Source: Micromonospora chokoriensis
GTDB taxonomy: Bacteria; Actinomycetota; Actinomycetes; Mycobacteriales; Micromonosporaceae
Assembly: GCF_900091505.1 (NCBI RefSeq)
Contig: NZ_LT607409.1
Span: forward strand, 4,898,001 to 4,962,000
Direction of reading: 5' to 3'
Length of the DNA stretch: 64,000 bases
Notes under the pieces: model-generated
Told to the model about the DNA's origin: nothing
What the model saw: the letters and a program-made list of their open reading frames with translations, nothing else
Databases searched by the model: none
Position numbers and translations under genes: made by a program
Shown here: positions 8,870 to 17,655 of the stretch, piece by piece
Position numbering within the stretch: position 1 is the first letter of the stretch
Layout of the letters: each line of letters opens with the position of its first letter

Positions 8870-9986
8870 TGCCGCGCCCCGGTGTGCCGGGGTCGACGTA
8901 GCGCAGCACCGCGCCGACGCCGTCGGTCAGCTCGGGCGCCTCGTCCGGGCCGAGCACGGTCAGCGCCGCGTCGGTGCCGACGAGCGCCCGGACCAGCGCC
9001 GCGTCGGCGCGTACCCGTTGCGGGTCGTCCACCGACATGGCGGCCAGCTGCCCCGGGTCGACGGCGATCTCGGTGGGTTCCGCGCCGATCCACAGCTCAC
9101 CGTTGGCCGACGGGTCGTCCACGATGATCATCGTGTCCACCTGGTTGCGTTGCAGGGCCGAGACGACCGCGTCGAGACCGCCGCCGACGTCCTCCTGCAC
9201 ACCGAACTTGTCCAGCGTGGCGGCGATCCGCTGGTCGGCGACCTCCGCGATGGTCTGCACGGTGAGGTCGTCCAGCAGCGTCTGGTCGGCGCCGCCGGCC
9301 CGGGATCCGGCGTCGGTACGGACCACGAGGTCCTGCCAACGCTCCGGCATCTGCGCGGCGATCATGCCGGTGGCGCGGACGTCACCGGCGACGACCACGA
9401 CGTCCGCGCCGACCCGGTCGGCCAGGTCCGCGGTCGCGGCGGTGACGTCGCCGGCGTTCTGGTGCCAGGCCTCCATGGCCGCCCGCTGGTACCGCGACTG
9501 GGACCAGCCGCCCGGCTTCGTCCGCCGCAGCGGGAACTCGTCCCGACCGGCGACGTGCGCCCGCCGGGGAACCCCGCCGGCGCTGACCGCCATGGCGTCG
9601 GCGCCCATCCGGTCGGCGATCACCCGTACCCAGGCCACCTGTTCGCCGCGCTGGGCGAGCAGCGGCATGACGTGTGGCAGTGGCGCGAAACTGGCCAGGT
9701 CACGCACTGGCGGCGCGGACAGGTACTCGGAGAGCACCACCCGACCGTGACTGGCGAAGACCGCGAGGCCGTAGTCCCCGACCATCGGGTCGTGCCCACG
9801 GATCACCCGGTCCAGCGCGGCGACGCTCGCCTCGTCGGCCCCCTGGTCGATGAGTTGGCTCTGCAGGGCGCGCCAGCGCAGGTCCAACGCGGGATGGGCG
9901 TCCTCCGTGTCCGCGGAGGCGTCCAGGTACACCGAGCACCACGGCCCGGGACGGTCGTAGAGCGGGCGCAGGAAGGACAGCTGCAT
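8862..9986 (-). CDS. Bacterial release-factor-like protein (baeRF / Vms1-type, Rv2629-like)
   Basis: This 374-residue protein resembles the actinobacterial Rv2629 group, assigned to the bacterial archaeo-eukaryotic release factor superfamily related to eRF1 and Vms1. An N-terminal domain (1-130) is followed by GGWSQ at 159-163, in the place of the GGQ loop that triggers peptidyl-tRNA hydrolysis, then an eRF1 domain 2/3-like part with DVVVVAGDVRATGM and DKFGVQEDVGGG. Peptidyl-tRNA hydrolase activity is known for relatives but not shown here. A GGAAAGGGG site precedes the ATG. It is the first gene of the operon and overlaps the TPP enzyme gene by 8 nt. Confidence 0.78.
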   Translation of the reverse strand: MQLSFLRPLYDRPGPWCSVYLDASADTEDAHPALDLRWRALQSQLIDQGADEASVAALDRVIRGHDPMVGDYGLAVFASHGRVVLSEYLSAPPVRDLASFAPLPHVMPLLAQRGEQVAWVRVIADRMGADAMAVSAGGVPRRAHVAGRDEFPLRRTKPGGWSQSRYQRAAMEAWHQNAGDVTAATADLADRVGADVVVVAGDVRATGMIAAQMPERWQDLVVRTDAGSRAGGADQTLLDDLTVQTIAEVADQRIAATLDKFGVQEDVGGGLDAVVSALQRNQVDTMIIVDDPSANGELWIGAEPTEIAVDPGQLAAMSVDDPQRVRADAALVRALVGTDAALTVLGPDEAPELTDGVGAVLRYVDPGTPGRGNG

Positions 9987-10107
9987 GCTCGACCCCTTTC
10001 CAGCTCGGCCCCCCGCTTACCCCTGTCGCCCGGGATGTCACCTCGTTGCCGTGAGCCCGTGACCAGGTTTCATTCATGTCGTTCAACCGAGGACGTCGAT
10101 ACGATCT

Positions 10108-10677
10108 GTGAACACAAGCGGACTCTCGGTGGTGGAAATGGACAGCGGACTCGATACCCGACGCATCGTGCACCCGACGGAGCGAATCGTCACGGGGCGG
10201 CTGATCCGCCTGCTGGACGGCTACACCCGCGAGGTACGCATCGGGCAGCCGGTACTGGTGGCGGTGCTCGCGGCGGCGGCGGTCGCCAGCCTGCCCGCCC
10301 TGCTGCTGCGCTCGCTCTTCTCGTTCGGCGGTGGTGGCGCCCGTCGCCGTTGGAAGCAGTTGAAGCAGGGCCCGGAATATCTGGTCACCCCGGTGCGACT
10401 GCGCAACACCGCCGGTCAGCTCTGCGAGGTGGAGCTGCACGGTCACCTGCCGCAGAGCGCGCTGCACCCGGCCGACCAGGTGCAACTCACACTGCGTCCG
10501 CAACGGGATCCGGAGCTGCCACCCCGGATCGAGCGGATCGTCAACCTCACCACCGGTCAACTGCTGACCCCGCGTACCGCGACGCTCTGGTCGCACCTCG
10601 GGCCGCCGTTGCTGTTGCAGGCGTTCCTGGGCGGTCTGTTGCTGACCGGCGTCGTGGCCTGCTCCGCGCTGACCTGA
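10108..10677 (+). CDS. Hypothetical membrane protein
   Basis: I do not recognise this 189-residue protein. It has two membrane segments, at residues ~48-68 and ~164-185 (the C-terminal anchor), and between them a soluble segment of ~95 residues with VELHGHLPQS and IERIVNLTTGQLL, which looks like a small beta-rich domain exposed on one side of the membrane. The start is uncertain: GTG 10108 or ATG 10138, the latter preceded by GGTGG. The last codons and stop form the first copy of a 28-bp tandem repeat that continues beyond the gene. It is divergent from the release-factor-like gene. Confidence 0.6.
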   Translation: MNTSGLSVVEMDSGLDTRRIVHPTERIVTGRLIRLLDGYTREVRIGQPVLVAVLAAAAVASLPALLLRSLFSFGGGGARRRWKQLKQGPEYLVTPVRLRNTAGQLCEVELHGHLPQSALHPADQVQLTLRPQRDPELPPRIERIVNLTTGQLLTPRTATLWSHLGPPLLLQAFLGGLLLTGVVACSALT

Positions 10678-10733
10678 GCGCCCGGCCTGCTCCGCGCTGA
10701 CCTGAGCGCCCGGCCTGCTCCGCGCTGACCTGA
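10656..10733. repeat. 28-bp tandem repeat, 2.8 copies, starting inside a gene end
   Basis: A 28-bp unit beginning GGCCTGCTCCGCGCTGACCT occurs at 10656-10683 and 10684-10711, with a partial copy at 10712-10733. The first copy encodes the last residues and the TGA of the upstream membrane protein, so the gene end and stop codon are duplicated downstream. Confidence 0.85.
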
Positions 10734-10771
10734 CCGGCCCGGCCCGGCCCGGACGTGACCGGTCAGCCCGG

Positions 10772-11116
10772 TCAGCCGACCGGCGCGGGCTCGCGGGCGG
10801 GCTGGCGGTCGACGCCGAGCATGCCCCGGCGGCGGGCCCAGCGCTCGAAGATCAGCGTGGCGAACGGCGGCACCGCACTGGCGAGGGCCACCGCCGTGGC
10901 CAGGAGGCTCCACCGGTGCAGTCGGGCCACGGCGAGCACCAGCAGGACGTACGCGACGAACAGGCCGCCGTGGATCGGCCCGAAGATCTTGACGCCCAGC
11001 TCGTTCTCCGGCGGACCGTACTTGACCAGCATGCCGACCAGCAGAGCCAGCCAGGAGCAGGCCTCAGCGATCGCCGCCACGACGAACAACCGGGTCACCT
11101 TCTCGCGCATCCGCAC
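10772..11116 (-). CDS. DUF3817 family small membrane protein
   Basis: This 114-residue protein has three membrane helices (about 10-30, 45-65 and 70-90) and the typical family features: an N-terminal amphipathic start, EACSWLALLVGMLVKY, and FGPIHGGLFVAYV in the second helix, with a charged C-terminus. DUF3817 (YdzA-like) proteins have no known function. The start could be GTG 11116 or ATG 11110. It converges with the upstream membrane protein gene across the tandem repeat. Confidence 0.8.
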   Translation of the reverse strand: MRMREKVTRLFVVAAIAEACSWLALLVGMLVKYGPPENELGVKIFGPIHGGLFVAYVLLVLAVARLHRWSLLATAVALASAVPPFATLIFERWARRRGMLGVDRQPAREPAPVG

Positions 11117-11242
11117 GCCACCACCTTTCGCGGCGCAATGCTAGCCGGGCGCGCTGACTGGGTAGGAAAGAACCGTCAGCCCTTCCCCCGCCCGTCGGTC
11201 GCGTGCGAGGTTGGAGGGACCAGCGGTGACAGGGTGGTGACC

Positions 11243-12721
11243 ATGGGCGAGGACGTCGGCGTACGAACCTTCAGTCGAGAAGATCGGGCCCGCTATCGCG
11301 ACAAGGTCCGCCGCTGTCTGGATGTCTTCGCCGAGATGCTGCGCGAGTCGCGCTTCGACGTCGACCGGCCGATGACCGGTGTGGAGATCGAGCTGAACCT
11401 CGTCGACGAGTCGTCGAACCCGGCGATGCGCAACGCCGACGTGTTGGCGGCCATCGCCGACCCGAGCTTCCAGACCGAGCTGGGCCAGTTCAACGTGGAG
11501 ATCAACGTGCCGCCGCGCCGGCTCACCGGCACCGGCACCGCCGACTTCGAGGAGTACGTGCGGGCCAGCCTCAACGCCGCCGAGGTGAAGGCGCGGACGA
11601 TCGGCGCGCACATGGTCATGATCGGCATCCTGCCGACGTTGCGCCCCGAGCACCTGACCGCCGAGACGCTCTCGGCCAACCCTCGTTACAAGCTGCTCAA
11701 CGAGCAGATCTTCGCGGCTCGCGGTGAGGATCTGCCGATCGCCATCAGCGGCGTGGAGCGGTTGGCGGTCACCGCCGACACGATCACCCCGGAGGCGGCC
11801 TGCACGAGCACCCAGTTCCACCTTCAGGTCAGCCCGCCCCAGTTCGCCGACTACTGGAACGCCGCCCAGGCGGTCGCCGGCATCCAGGTCGCGGTCGGCG
11901 CGAACTCGCCGTTGTTCTTCGGCCGGGAGCTGTGGCGCGAGACCCGCATCCCGCTGTTCCAGCAGGCCACCGACACCCGGTCGGAAGAGATCAAAGCCCA
12001 GGGGGTACGCCCCAGAGTCTGGTTCGGTGAACGCTGGATCACCAGCGTGTTCGACCTGTTCGAGGAGAACGTGCGGTACTTCCCGGCGTTGTTGCCGGTC
12101 TGCGACCCGGAGGACCCGGCGCAGTCCCTGGCGGCCGGCGAGGTGCCCAACCTCAACGAGTTGCGACTGCACAACGGCACCGTCTACCGGTGGAACCGCC
12201 CGGTGTACGACGTGTCGCGCGGCCGGCCCCATCTGCGGGTGGAGAACCGGGTGCTGCCGGCCGGCCCGACGGTGTCGGACACCGTCGCCAACGGGGCGTT
12301 CTACTTCGGTCTGGTCCGGGCCCTCGCCGAGGCGGACCGACCACTGTGGTCGCAGATGTCGTTCAGCGCCGCCGAGGAGAACTTCACCAACTGCGCCCGG
12401 CACGGGATCGACGCGCAGGTGTTCTGGCCCGGCCTCGGCTACCTTCCGGTGAGCGAGCTGGTGCTGCGCCGGTTGTTGCCGCTGGCGCATCACGGGCTGG
12501 ACCGGTGGGGGCTCGACCCGGCGGAGCGTGACCGGTTGCTCGGCATCATCGAGCAGCGTTGCCTGACCGGCCGTAACGGCGCGAGCTGGCAGGTGGAGAC
12601 GCTGCACCGCCTGGAGTCCGCCGACCACCTGGACCGGCCGGAGGCGCTGCGTGAGGTGGTCCGTCACTACGTGGACCTGATGCACAGCAACCGGCCGGTG
12701 CACGAGTGGCCGATCCCGTAG
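11243..12721 (+). CDS. Glutamate-cysteine ligase family protein (GCS2 type)
   Basis: The 492-residue product matches the GCS2-type glutamate-cysteine ligase superfamily, which makes gamma-glutamyl bonds using ATP. Visible are GVEIELNLVD (E48, E50) and ELGQFNVEINVPP (E79, E86), the acidic metal-binding strands of the active site, followed by the STQFHLQV region and RVENRVLPAGPTVSDTVAN. In actinobacteria, which use mycothiol rather than glutathione, the role of such ligases is uncertain; ergothioneine synthesis (EgtA) is one alternative, but no other egt gene is adjacent. The ATG at 11243 follows AGGGTGGTGA. The gene stands alone. Confidence 0.82.
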   Translation: MGEDVGVRTFSREDRARYRDKVRRCLDVFAEMLRESRFDVDRPMTGVEIELNLVDESSNPAMRNADVLAAIADPSFQTELGQFNVEINVPPRRLTGTGTADFEEYVRASLNAAEVKARTIGAHMVMIGILPTLRPEHLTAETLSANPRYKLLNEQIFAARGEDLPIAISGVERLAVTADTITPEAACTSTQFHLQVSPPQFADYWNAAQAVAGIQVAVGANSPLFFGRELWRETRIPLFQQATDTRSEEIKAQGVRPRVWFGERWITSVFDLFEENVRYFPALLPVCDPEDPAQSLAAGEVPNLNELRLHNGTVYRWNRPVYDVSRGRPHLRVENRVLPAGPTVSDTVANGAFYFGLVRALAEADRPLWSQMSFSAAEENFTNCARHGIDAQVFWPGLGYLPVSELVLRRLLPLAHHGLDRWGLDPAERDRLLGIIEQRCLTGRNGASWQVETLHRLESADHLDRPEALREVVRHYVDLMHSNRPVHEWPIP

Positions 12722-12830
12722 GCTCCTCCGTCTCCGACCTCTCCGTCTGTTGTGGACACCCCACGTCATCGACGTTTGTCGTAGGCTGTGGCGGCTCACG
12801 CATCGCTACGGGGACGATGAGGAGACGCCG

Positions 12831-13913
12831 ATGGCCACGTCTGGACCAGATCACTCTTTGACCGACGGACGCGCACGGGCGGCTTTGTCCCGGCGCCAGG
12901 TGCTGGGAATGGGCGCGGCGGCCGCCGGCAGCGCGGTGCTGGTCGGCCCGACCGACAGGGCGCAGGCCGCGCCGGCTCGTCCGAAGCGGGTGCTGCGGGC
13001 GCCGGCGCTGGCTCCCGGTGACCGGGTCCGGGTCGTGTCGCCGGGCAGCACTCCCGATCCGACGAACATGGCCCGTGGCATCGAGATCCTGCGCGGCTGG
13101 GGGCTGGAGGTCGAGCTGGGCACCCACGTCTTCACCAGGTACGGCTACCTGGCGGGCACCGACGCCCAACGGCTGGCGGATCTGAACGCCGCCCTCAACG
13201 ACCCGGGAGTCCGGGCCGTCTTCGCCGCCCGCGGCGGCTACGGCACCCAACGGATCGTCGATCACATCGACGTGTCCGGCCTGCGCCGCGACCCCCGGGT
13301 GGTGGTGGGCTTCAGTGACATCACCAGCATCCACGGCAAACTGTGGCGCGAGACCGGGCTGTCCACGTTCTACGGCCCGATGGTCAACTGGACCGACAAC
13401 CGCACCGGTGCCGACTCGGCCGAGGCGCTGCGCAGGGCGGTGATGACCACCGCACCCGTCACGATCACCAGGGATCCGGCCGAGACCGCCGCCCCCGTGC
13501 TGGTGCCGGGACGGGCATCGGGTCCGCTGCTCGGCGGCTGCCTCACGTTGATCTCCACGTCGCTCGGCGCGGGCGACGCCCCGAGTTTCGACGGCGCCAT
13601 CCTGTTCTTCGAGGACGTGGACGAGGCGCCGTACAGCATCGACATGATGCTGACCGAGCTGCGCCGGGTGGGCGTGTTGTCCAGGGTCGCCGGGGTGGTG
13701 ATCGGCCAGATCACCAACAGCGTCGGCGAACCAGGCGAGTGGGACGCGGCGGCGGTGCTGAAGGACCGCCTGTACGACCTGGGTGTGCCGGTCCTGGGCG
13801 GGCTGCGGTTGGGGCACGGCAACGGCCAGCTCACCGTGCCGCTCGGCGCACGGGCCACGATCGACGCCGAGGCGGGGACCCTGACCGTGGAGGCCGGGGT
13901 CCGCGCCCGCTGA
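12831..13913 (+). CDS. LD-carboxypeptidase (peptidase S66), Tat-exported
   Basis: This 360-residue protein cleaves the bond before the terminal D-Ala of muropeptide tetrapeptides in cell-wall recycling, as far as the family is known. Residues 20-47 form a twin-arginine signal (SRRQVLG, hydrophobic stretch, then AQAAPA), so it is probably exported folded or anchored. The S66 catalytic set is visible: S162 in GFSDIT, E261 in FFEDVDEAPYSID and H329 in LGHGNGQ. The ATG at 12831 is preceded by TGAGGAGA. Most S66 enzymes are cytoplasmic; the Tat signal marks this as a secreted variant. A hairpin follows the stop. Confidence 0.9.
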   Translation: MATSGPDHSLTDGRARAALSRRQVLGMGAAAAGSAVLVGPTDRAQAAPARPKRVLRAPALAPGDRVRVVSPGSTPDPTNMARGIEILRGWGLEVELGTHVFTRYGYLAGTDAQRLADLNAALNDPGVRAVFAARGGYGTQRIVDHIDVSGLRRDPRVVVGFSDITSIHGKLWRETGLSTFYGPMVNWTDNRTGADSAEALRRAVMTTAPVTITRDPAETAAPVLVPGRASGPLLGGCLTLISTSLGAGDAPSFDGAILFFEDVDEAPYSIDMMLTELRRVGVLSRVAGVVIGQITNSVGEPGEWDAAAVLKDRLYDLGVPVLGGLRLGHGNGQLTVPLGARATIDAEAGTLTVEAGVRAR

Positions 13914-13919
13914 CCGCGT

Positions 13920-13941
13920 GGCCCGCGTACCCACGCGGGCC
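13920..13941 (+). terminator. Hairpin after the LD-carboxypeptidase gene
   Basis: GGCCCGCGT and ACGCGGGCC form a perfect 9-bp stem with a 4-nt loop, starting 7 bp after the stop codon, between convergent genes. Confidence 0.65.
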
Positions 13942-13984
13942 GCGACGCCTCGGTGCTGCGCCGCGGGCCGCGACGCCGCGGTGG

Positions 13985-14371
13985 TCAGCCGCGTGGGGTG
14001 GGCACGCCGAAGAGATCGGTGATACCGCCGGGTAGTTGGGCGAGCAGGTCGTTCCGCTCGTCGTCGTCGAGCGCCTCGGCGACGGTACGCAGCACCGCCT
14101 GGGCGTGTTCGCGCACCTGGTCCGCGTTCGCGACCTGTTCGCGGTCACCGACGTGCTTCAGGAAGTCGCCGACGTCCCACCGGCGGCCCTGCGGGTTGCG
14201 GGTGACGGACCCGTTGAGCGGCTCGGGCAGTTGTGCCGCCAGGTTGTCGGCCTCCTGGCCGGCGAGCCGTTCCCCGAGCACCGACAGGACGGCCTGCACG
14301 GACCGGACAGCCTCGTTCTCCCCGAGACCGGCGCGCTGCCGGACCGTGGCGATCATCTGCTCGTACTCCAT
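13985..14371 (-). CDS. DUF2267 domain protein
   Basis: This 128-residue soluble helical protein fits the DUF2267 family: an N-terminal MIATVRQRAGL helix, a central LPEPLNGSV block and a C-terminal repeat of the same arrangement (VREHAQAVLRTVAEAL, then LLAQLPGGITDLF). The family is often found in stress-related regions of actinobacteria; no activity is known. A GGGAGGGAG site precedes the ATG. The GNAT gene lies 107 bp upstream on the same strand, so the two may be co-transcribed. Confidence 0.85.
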   Translation of the reverse strand: MEYEQMIATVRQRAGLGENEAVRSVQAVLSVLGERLAGQEADNLAAQLPEPLNGSVTRNPQGRRWDVGDFLKHVGDREQVANADQVREHAQAVLRTVAEALDDDERNDLLAQLPGGITDLFGVPTPRG

Positions 14372-14478
14372 GACGCGCTCCCTCCCCTCGACCGCCGACC
14401 GGCCGGCCAGCGGGCGAACGGGGTGGGTTCCCGCGGGCCCGGGTCACAAACGGGCCGCCCGCCGACCCGGACGTCGCG

Positions 14479-15075
14479 TCACATGACGGGCAGGGCCTGG
14501 GTGAGCGCCGCAGGAGGCGGGTCGTCGCGCAGTCGGCTGTAGAGGTAGCCGTCACGCCACCGACCGGCCCGGAACTCGCAGGCCCGGATGACGCCTTCGA
14601 GCTGGAAGCCGGCCTTCTCCAGCGACCGCTGCTCGGCCAGGTTCTCCGGGTGGGTGCCGGCCTGGATGCGCTGCGCCGGGGTGTGCTGGAAGAGGTAGTC
14701 GCAGAGAAGTGCCTGCGCCCGCCAGCCGATGCCCCGACCCCGCCACGGCGGCAGCAGGACGATGCCGATCTCCCAGTACGACGCCCGCCCGGCGTAACGC
14801 CCAGCGGTGTAGCTGACGATGCCGACGGCAACCTGCTCCTGCTCCCGTTCCTGTTCGACCTCCACGACGAGCCGCCCGTCGTCCTCGCCGAGGTAGCCGT
14901 CTTCGGCGAACCGCCTGGCCGGCGCGCCGGCGTCGCGGAAGCCGGCCCAGTCCAGCCCGATCAGGCCCGGCTCGGTGCGGAACCGCCGGAACATCCCCAG
15001 GTCGGGCTCGGTAACCGGCCGCAGCCGGACGGTGGGGTCGACCGAGACCGGCACCGGCGTGTCACCACTGTCCAT
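14479..15075 (-). CDS. GNAT family N-acetyltransferase
   Basis: This is a 198-residue acetyltransferase of the RimJ/RimL-like branch. Residues ~15-180 form the GNAT fold, with the strand YWEIGIVLLPPWRGRGIG carrying the acetyl-CoA-binding R/Q-x-x-G-x-G/A loop (RGRGIG), and HPENLAEQRSLEKAGFQLEG, the conserved Asn/Ser-Leu-Glu-Lys-Gly segment of this branch. The substrate (an N-terminus, antibiotic or metabolite) cannot be read from the sequence. The start ATG is at 15075; no obvious partner gene is present besides the DUF2267 gene downstream. Confidence 0.85.
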   Translation of the reverse strand: MDSGDTPVPVSVDPTVRLRPVTEPDLGMFRRFRTEPGLIGLDWAGFRDAGAPARRFAEDGYLGEDDGRLVVEVEQEREQEQVAVGIVSYTAGRYAGRASYWEIGIVLLPPWRGRGIGWRAQALLCDYLFQHTPAQRIQAGTHPENLAEQRSLEKAGFQLEGVIRACEFRAGRWRDGYLYSRLRDDPPPAALTQALPVM

Positions 15076-15125
15076 GGCGACACGCTAGCCGCCGCACGAC
15101 GGACGACGCGCCCGCAGTTCGCGGC

Positions 15126-15160
15126 GCGCAACGCGCAACGCGCAACGCGCAGCGCGCAGC
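15126..15160. repeat. 7-bp tandem repeat, five copies
   Basis: GCGCAAC is repeated three times, then GCGCAGC twice. It lies at the start of a 425-bp gap (15076-15500) that holds no credible gene. Confidence 0.7.
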
Positions 15161-15192
15161 GCGACCCAGGGTGGCAGTCGGCCCCTTTGGAC

Positions 15193-15450
15193 CTGAATCG
15201 TTTATGACATCAGACGGCCCGACGGGTCACGAGATCGCGCATTCGTCCCGTGACGACAAGCCGCGCCCGGACCGCGACGACCACCGCCCCGGGCCGCAAC
15301 GACAAGCCGCCCTCGGGGCCATGGCTATCTGGCGCGTCCGGGCTGCGGCGACATGTCACATTCGGGCCGCGACGCCATCACGGATCCGACGCTCGGCTTC
15401 GCCACCGGGGCGCTCCAGGCCGGCTCGGGCTGAATCGTTTACGGCATCAG
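15193..15450. repeat. Direct repeat pair CTGAATCGTTTA..CATCAG
   Basis: The 21-bp motif occurs at 15193-15213 (with TGA before CATCAG) and at 15430-15450 (with CGG), 237 bp apart, with 2 mismatches. The second copy is 51 bp beyond the stop of the alcohol dehydrogenase gene. The spacing and the AT-rich core contrast with the surrounding sequence; the role is unknown (regulatory site or element end). Confidence 0.6.
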
Positions 15451-15500
15451 CTCCATAGGCAGCCCACAAAGCATCCCCGGCCGGCCGGCTGACCGCCCGG

Positions 15501-16673
15501 TCAGACCTTGAGCAGCACCTTCGTGCAGTCGTCCTGCTTCTTCTGGAAGATCTTGTAGCCCTTCGGGGCGTCGCGCAGCGGCATCCGGTGGCTGACGATG
15601 AAGCTGGGGTCGATCTCGCCGCGTTGGATGCGGTCCAGGAGCGGGCGGGTGTAGCGCTGGACGTGGCACTGACCGGTCCGCATGGTCAGCGACCGGTTCA
15701 TGAACGCGCCCATCGGGAACGTGTCGACGAACCCGCCGTACGCGCCGACGACCGACACCACACCACCCGAGCGGCAGGCCAGGATCGCCTGGCGCAGGGC
15801 GAACGGCCGTTCCGTCTCGACGCGCGCGGCCTGCTTCGCCCGGTCGTAGGCGTACATCGCGGCGTTGCCGTGGTGTCCTTCCAGGCCAACCGCGTCGATG
15901 CACGCGTCGGGCCCTCGGCCGGCGGTCATCTCGTTGAGGGTGTCCAGCACGTCGGACTCCTCGTAGTTGACGGTCTCGGCACCGATGTGCTCCTCGGCCA
16001 GCCGCAGCCGGTACGGGTAACGGTCGATGATGATCACCTGCTCGGCGCCGAGCAGGCGGGCGCTGGCCGCGGCGAACAGCCCGACCGGCCCGGCGCCCCA
16101 GACCGCGACGACCTGACCGGGTTTGATGTCGCACATCTCGGCGCCCATGTAGCCGGTCGGGAACACGTCGGCGAGCATGACCGCCTGGTCGTCGGTGACC
16201 TCGTCGGGCACCTTCAACGGGCCGACGTCGGCGAACGGCACCCGGGCGTACTCGGCCTGACCGCCGGCGTAGCCGCCGAGCAGGTGGGAGTAGCCGAAGA
16301 TGCCCGACGGCGAATGCCCCATGATCTTCTCGGCGATGCCGGCGTTGGGGTTGGAGTTCTCGCACACCGAGTAGAGGCCACGCTGACAGGACGAGCAGTG
16401 CCCACAGGCGATCGGGAAGGGCACCACCACCCGATCGCCCGGCTTGAGGTTGCGGACCTGCGGGCCCACCTCGACCACCTCGCCCATGAACTCGTGACCG
16501 AGGATGTCGCCCTTGCGCATCGCGGGGATGTAGCCGTGGTAGAGGTGCAGGTCGGAGCCGCAGATCGCGGTGGTGGTGATCCGCACTATCGCGTCCCGGG
16601 CGTTCATGATCGTGGGGTCGGGTACGTCGATCACCTTGACGCTGTCGGTGCCCATCCAGGCGGTGGCCTTCAT
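15501..16673 (-). CDS. Zinc-dependent alcohol dehydrogenase (MDR superfamily)
   Basis: This 390-residue enzyme oxidises an alcohol or aldehyde adduct with NAD(P). Catalytic zinc ligands are C38 in ICGSD and H60-E61 in GHEF; the structural zinc site is C90, C93, C96 and C104. The Rossmann motif VWGAGPVGLFAAASARLLGA lies near 190-210. Overall it resembles the glutathione-independent formaldehyde dehydrogenase-like branch with its long C-terminal part. The ATG at 16673 has GGAGAGGG upstream; the frame is open further, but that part overlaps the SRPBCC gene. It follows the SRPBCC gene by 31 bp and is probably in one operon with it. Confidence 0.9.
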   Translation of the reverse strand: MKATAWMGTDSVKVIDVPDPTIMNARDAIVRITTTAICGSDLHLYHGYIPAMRKGDILGHEFMGEVVEVGPQVRNLKPGDRVVVPFPIACGHCSSCQRGLYSVCENSNPNAGIAEKIMGHSPSGIFGYSHLLGGYAGGQAEYARVPFADVGPLKVPDEVTDDQAVMLADVFPTGYMGAEMCDIKPGQVVAVWGAGPVGLFAAASARLLGAEQVIIIDRYPYRLRLAEEHIGAETVNYEESDVLDTLNEMTAGRGPDACIDAVGLEGHHGNAAMYAYDRAKQAARVETERPFALRQAILACRSGGVVSVVGAYGGFVDTFPMGAFMNRSLTMRTGQCHVQRYTRPLLDRIQRGEIDPSFIVSHRMPLRDAPKGYKIFQKKQDDCTKVLLKV

Positions 16674-16704
16674 TCTCGGTCCCTCTCCAAAGCGTGGGCG
16701 CGGA

Positions 16705-17655
16705 TCAACGGCGGGACGACGGCAGCGGCTGGGCGGGGCGCTGCGCGGCCTGTTGGCGTACGGAGATGCCGTTGGGGCTGCTCTCGGAGCGGACCACCTC
16801 GCCGGTCTCCAGCACCTGCTTAAACCGGCGCAGGTCGTCCCGGACCTGCTGCTCGGGTTCCTCGCCGAAGAGCTTCGCCACCGTTCTGCCGAGCGCTCCG
16901 GCGGGTGGCGCGTAGCGCAGCTCCACCCGGACCTCGGTGCCCCGGTCACCGGGCGCGGGCACGAATCGCACCCGACCGGCGTTGGGCACGCCGGTACCGG
17001 GCAACGATCGCCAGGTGATCGACTTGTTCGGCTGGTCGTCGATGATCTCGGCATCCCACTCGACGTGTCGACCCGCCGGGCCTCGGGCGACCCAGTGCGA
17101 GCGGCGCAGGTCGTCGGCGCGTACCGATTCGAGGTGCGCCATGAACCGGGGCAGGTTCTCGACGTCGCGCCAGAACCGGTACGCCTCGGCGGGCGAGCGG
17201 TTGACGGTCACGGCGATCTCCATCCGGATCACCCGGGCGCGAGCACGTCTTGCCCGGCCGATGCGCACCGCGGAGAGCAGATCGAGGGCGGTGATCCCGG
17301 CGACCGCGGCCGTGGTCAGCGCGACCCGGCGGCGGCGCTCACCGTCGCGGTCGGCGAGGGCACGCCCGAGCACTGTCAGGTCCATGGCGTCGCCGGCCAC
17401 CCGGCTCCACGCCCAGCCCGCGGGGCGACGGCCGCTGAGCAGGCCGGCGGCGCTGCCCAGCTCGCGCAGACCGATCGTCGGGAGCACAGCCCGCGCGGCC
17501 GGCGAGTCGTCCACCCCGGTCAGTCGCGCGAGCGGGCCGGGCGCGACCAGCGCGCCCACGCCCAGGGCCAGGCTCAGCAGGCCGAGCGCGCTCGGCAGCC
17601 TCGCCGGCACCGGCCCGTCCAACTCCGGCAGGAGCACAGTCTCGACACGGCTCAT
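16705..17655 (-). CDS. SRPBCC (cyclase/dehydrase-like) protein with hydrophobic N-terminal domain
   Basis: This 316-residue protein has an N-terminal half (20-140) with about four weakly hydrophobic helices, and a C-terminal SRPBCC domain (~145-290) of the polyketide cyclase/dehydrase type: IAVTVNRSPAEAYRFWRDVE, then LPRFMAHLESV and EVRVELRYAPPAG. Such domains bind hydrophobic ligands. The ligand is unknown. GGAGGAAA precedes the ATG at 17655. The alcohol dehydrogenase gene follows 31 bp downstream, suggesting the two handle the same substrate or stress. Confidence 0.85.
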   Translation of the reverse strand: MSRVETVLLPELDGPVPARLPSALGLLSLALGVGALVAPGPLARLTGVDDSPAARAVLPTIGLRELGSAAGLLSGRRPAGWAWSRVAGDAMDLTVLGRALADRDGERRRRVALTTAAVAGITALDLLSAVRIGRARRARARVIRMEIAVTVNRSPAEAYRFWRDVENLPRFMAHLESVRADDLRRSHWVARGPAGRHVEWDAEIIDDQPNKSITWRSLPGTGVPNAGRVRFVPAPGDRGTEVRVELRYAPPAGALGRTVAKLFGEEPEQQVRDDLRRFKQVLETGEVVRSESSPNGISVRQQAAQRPAQPLPSSRR

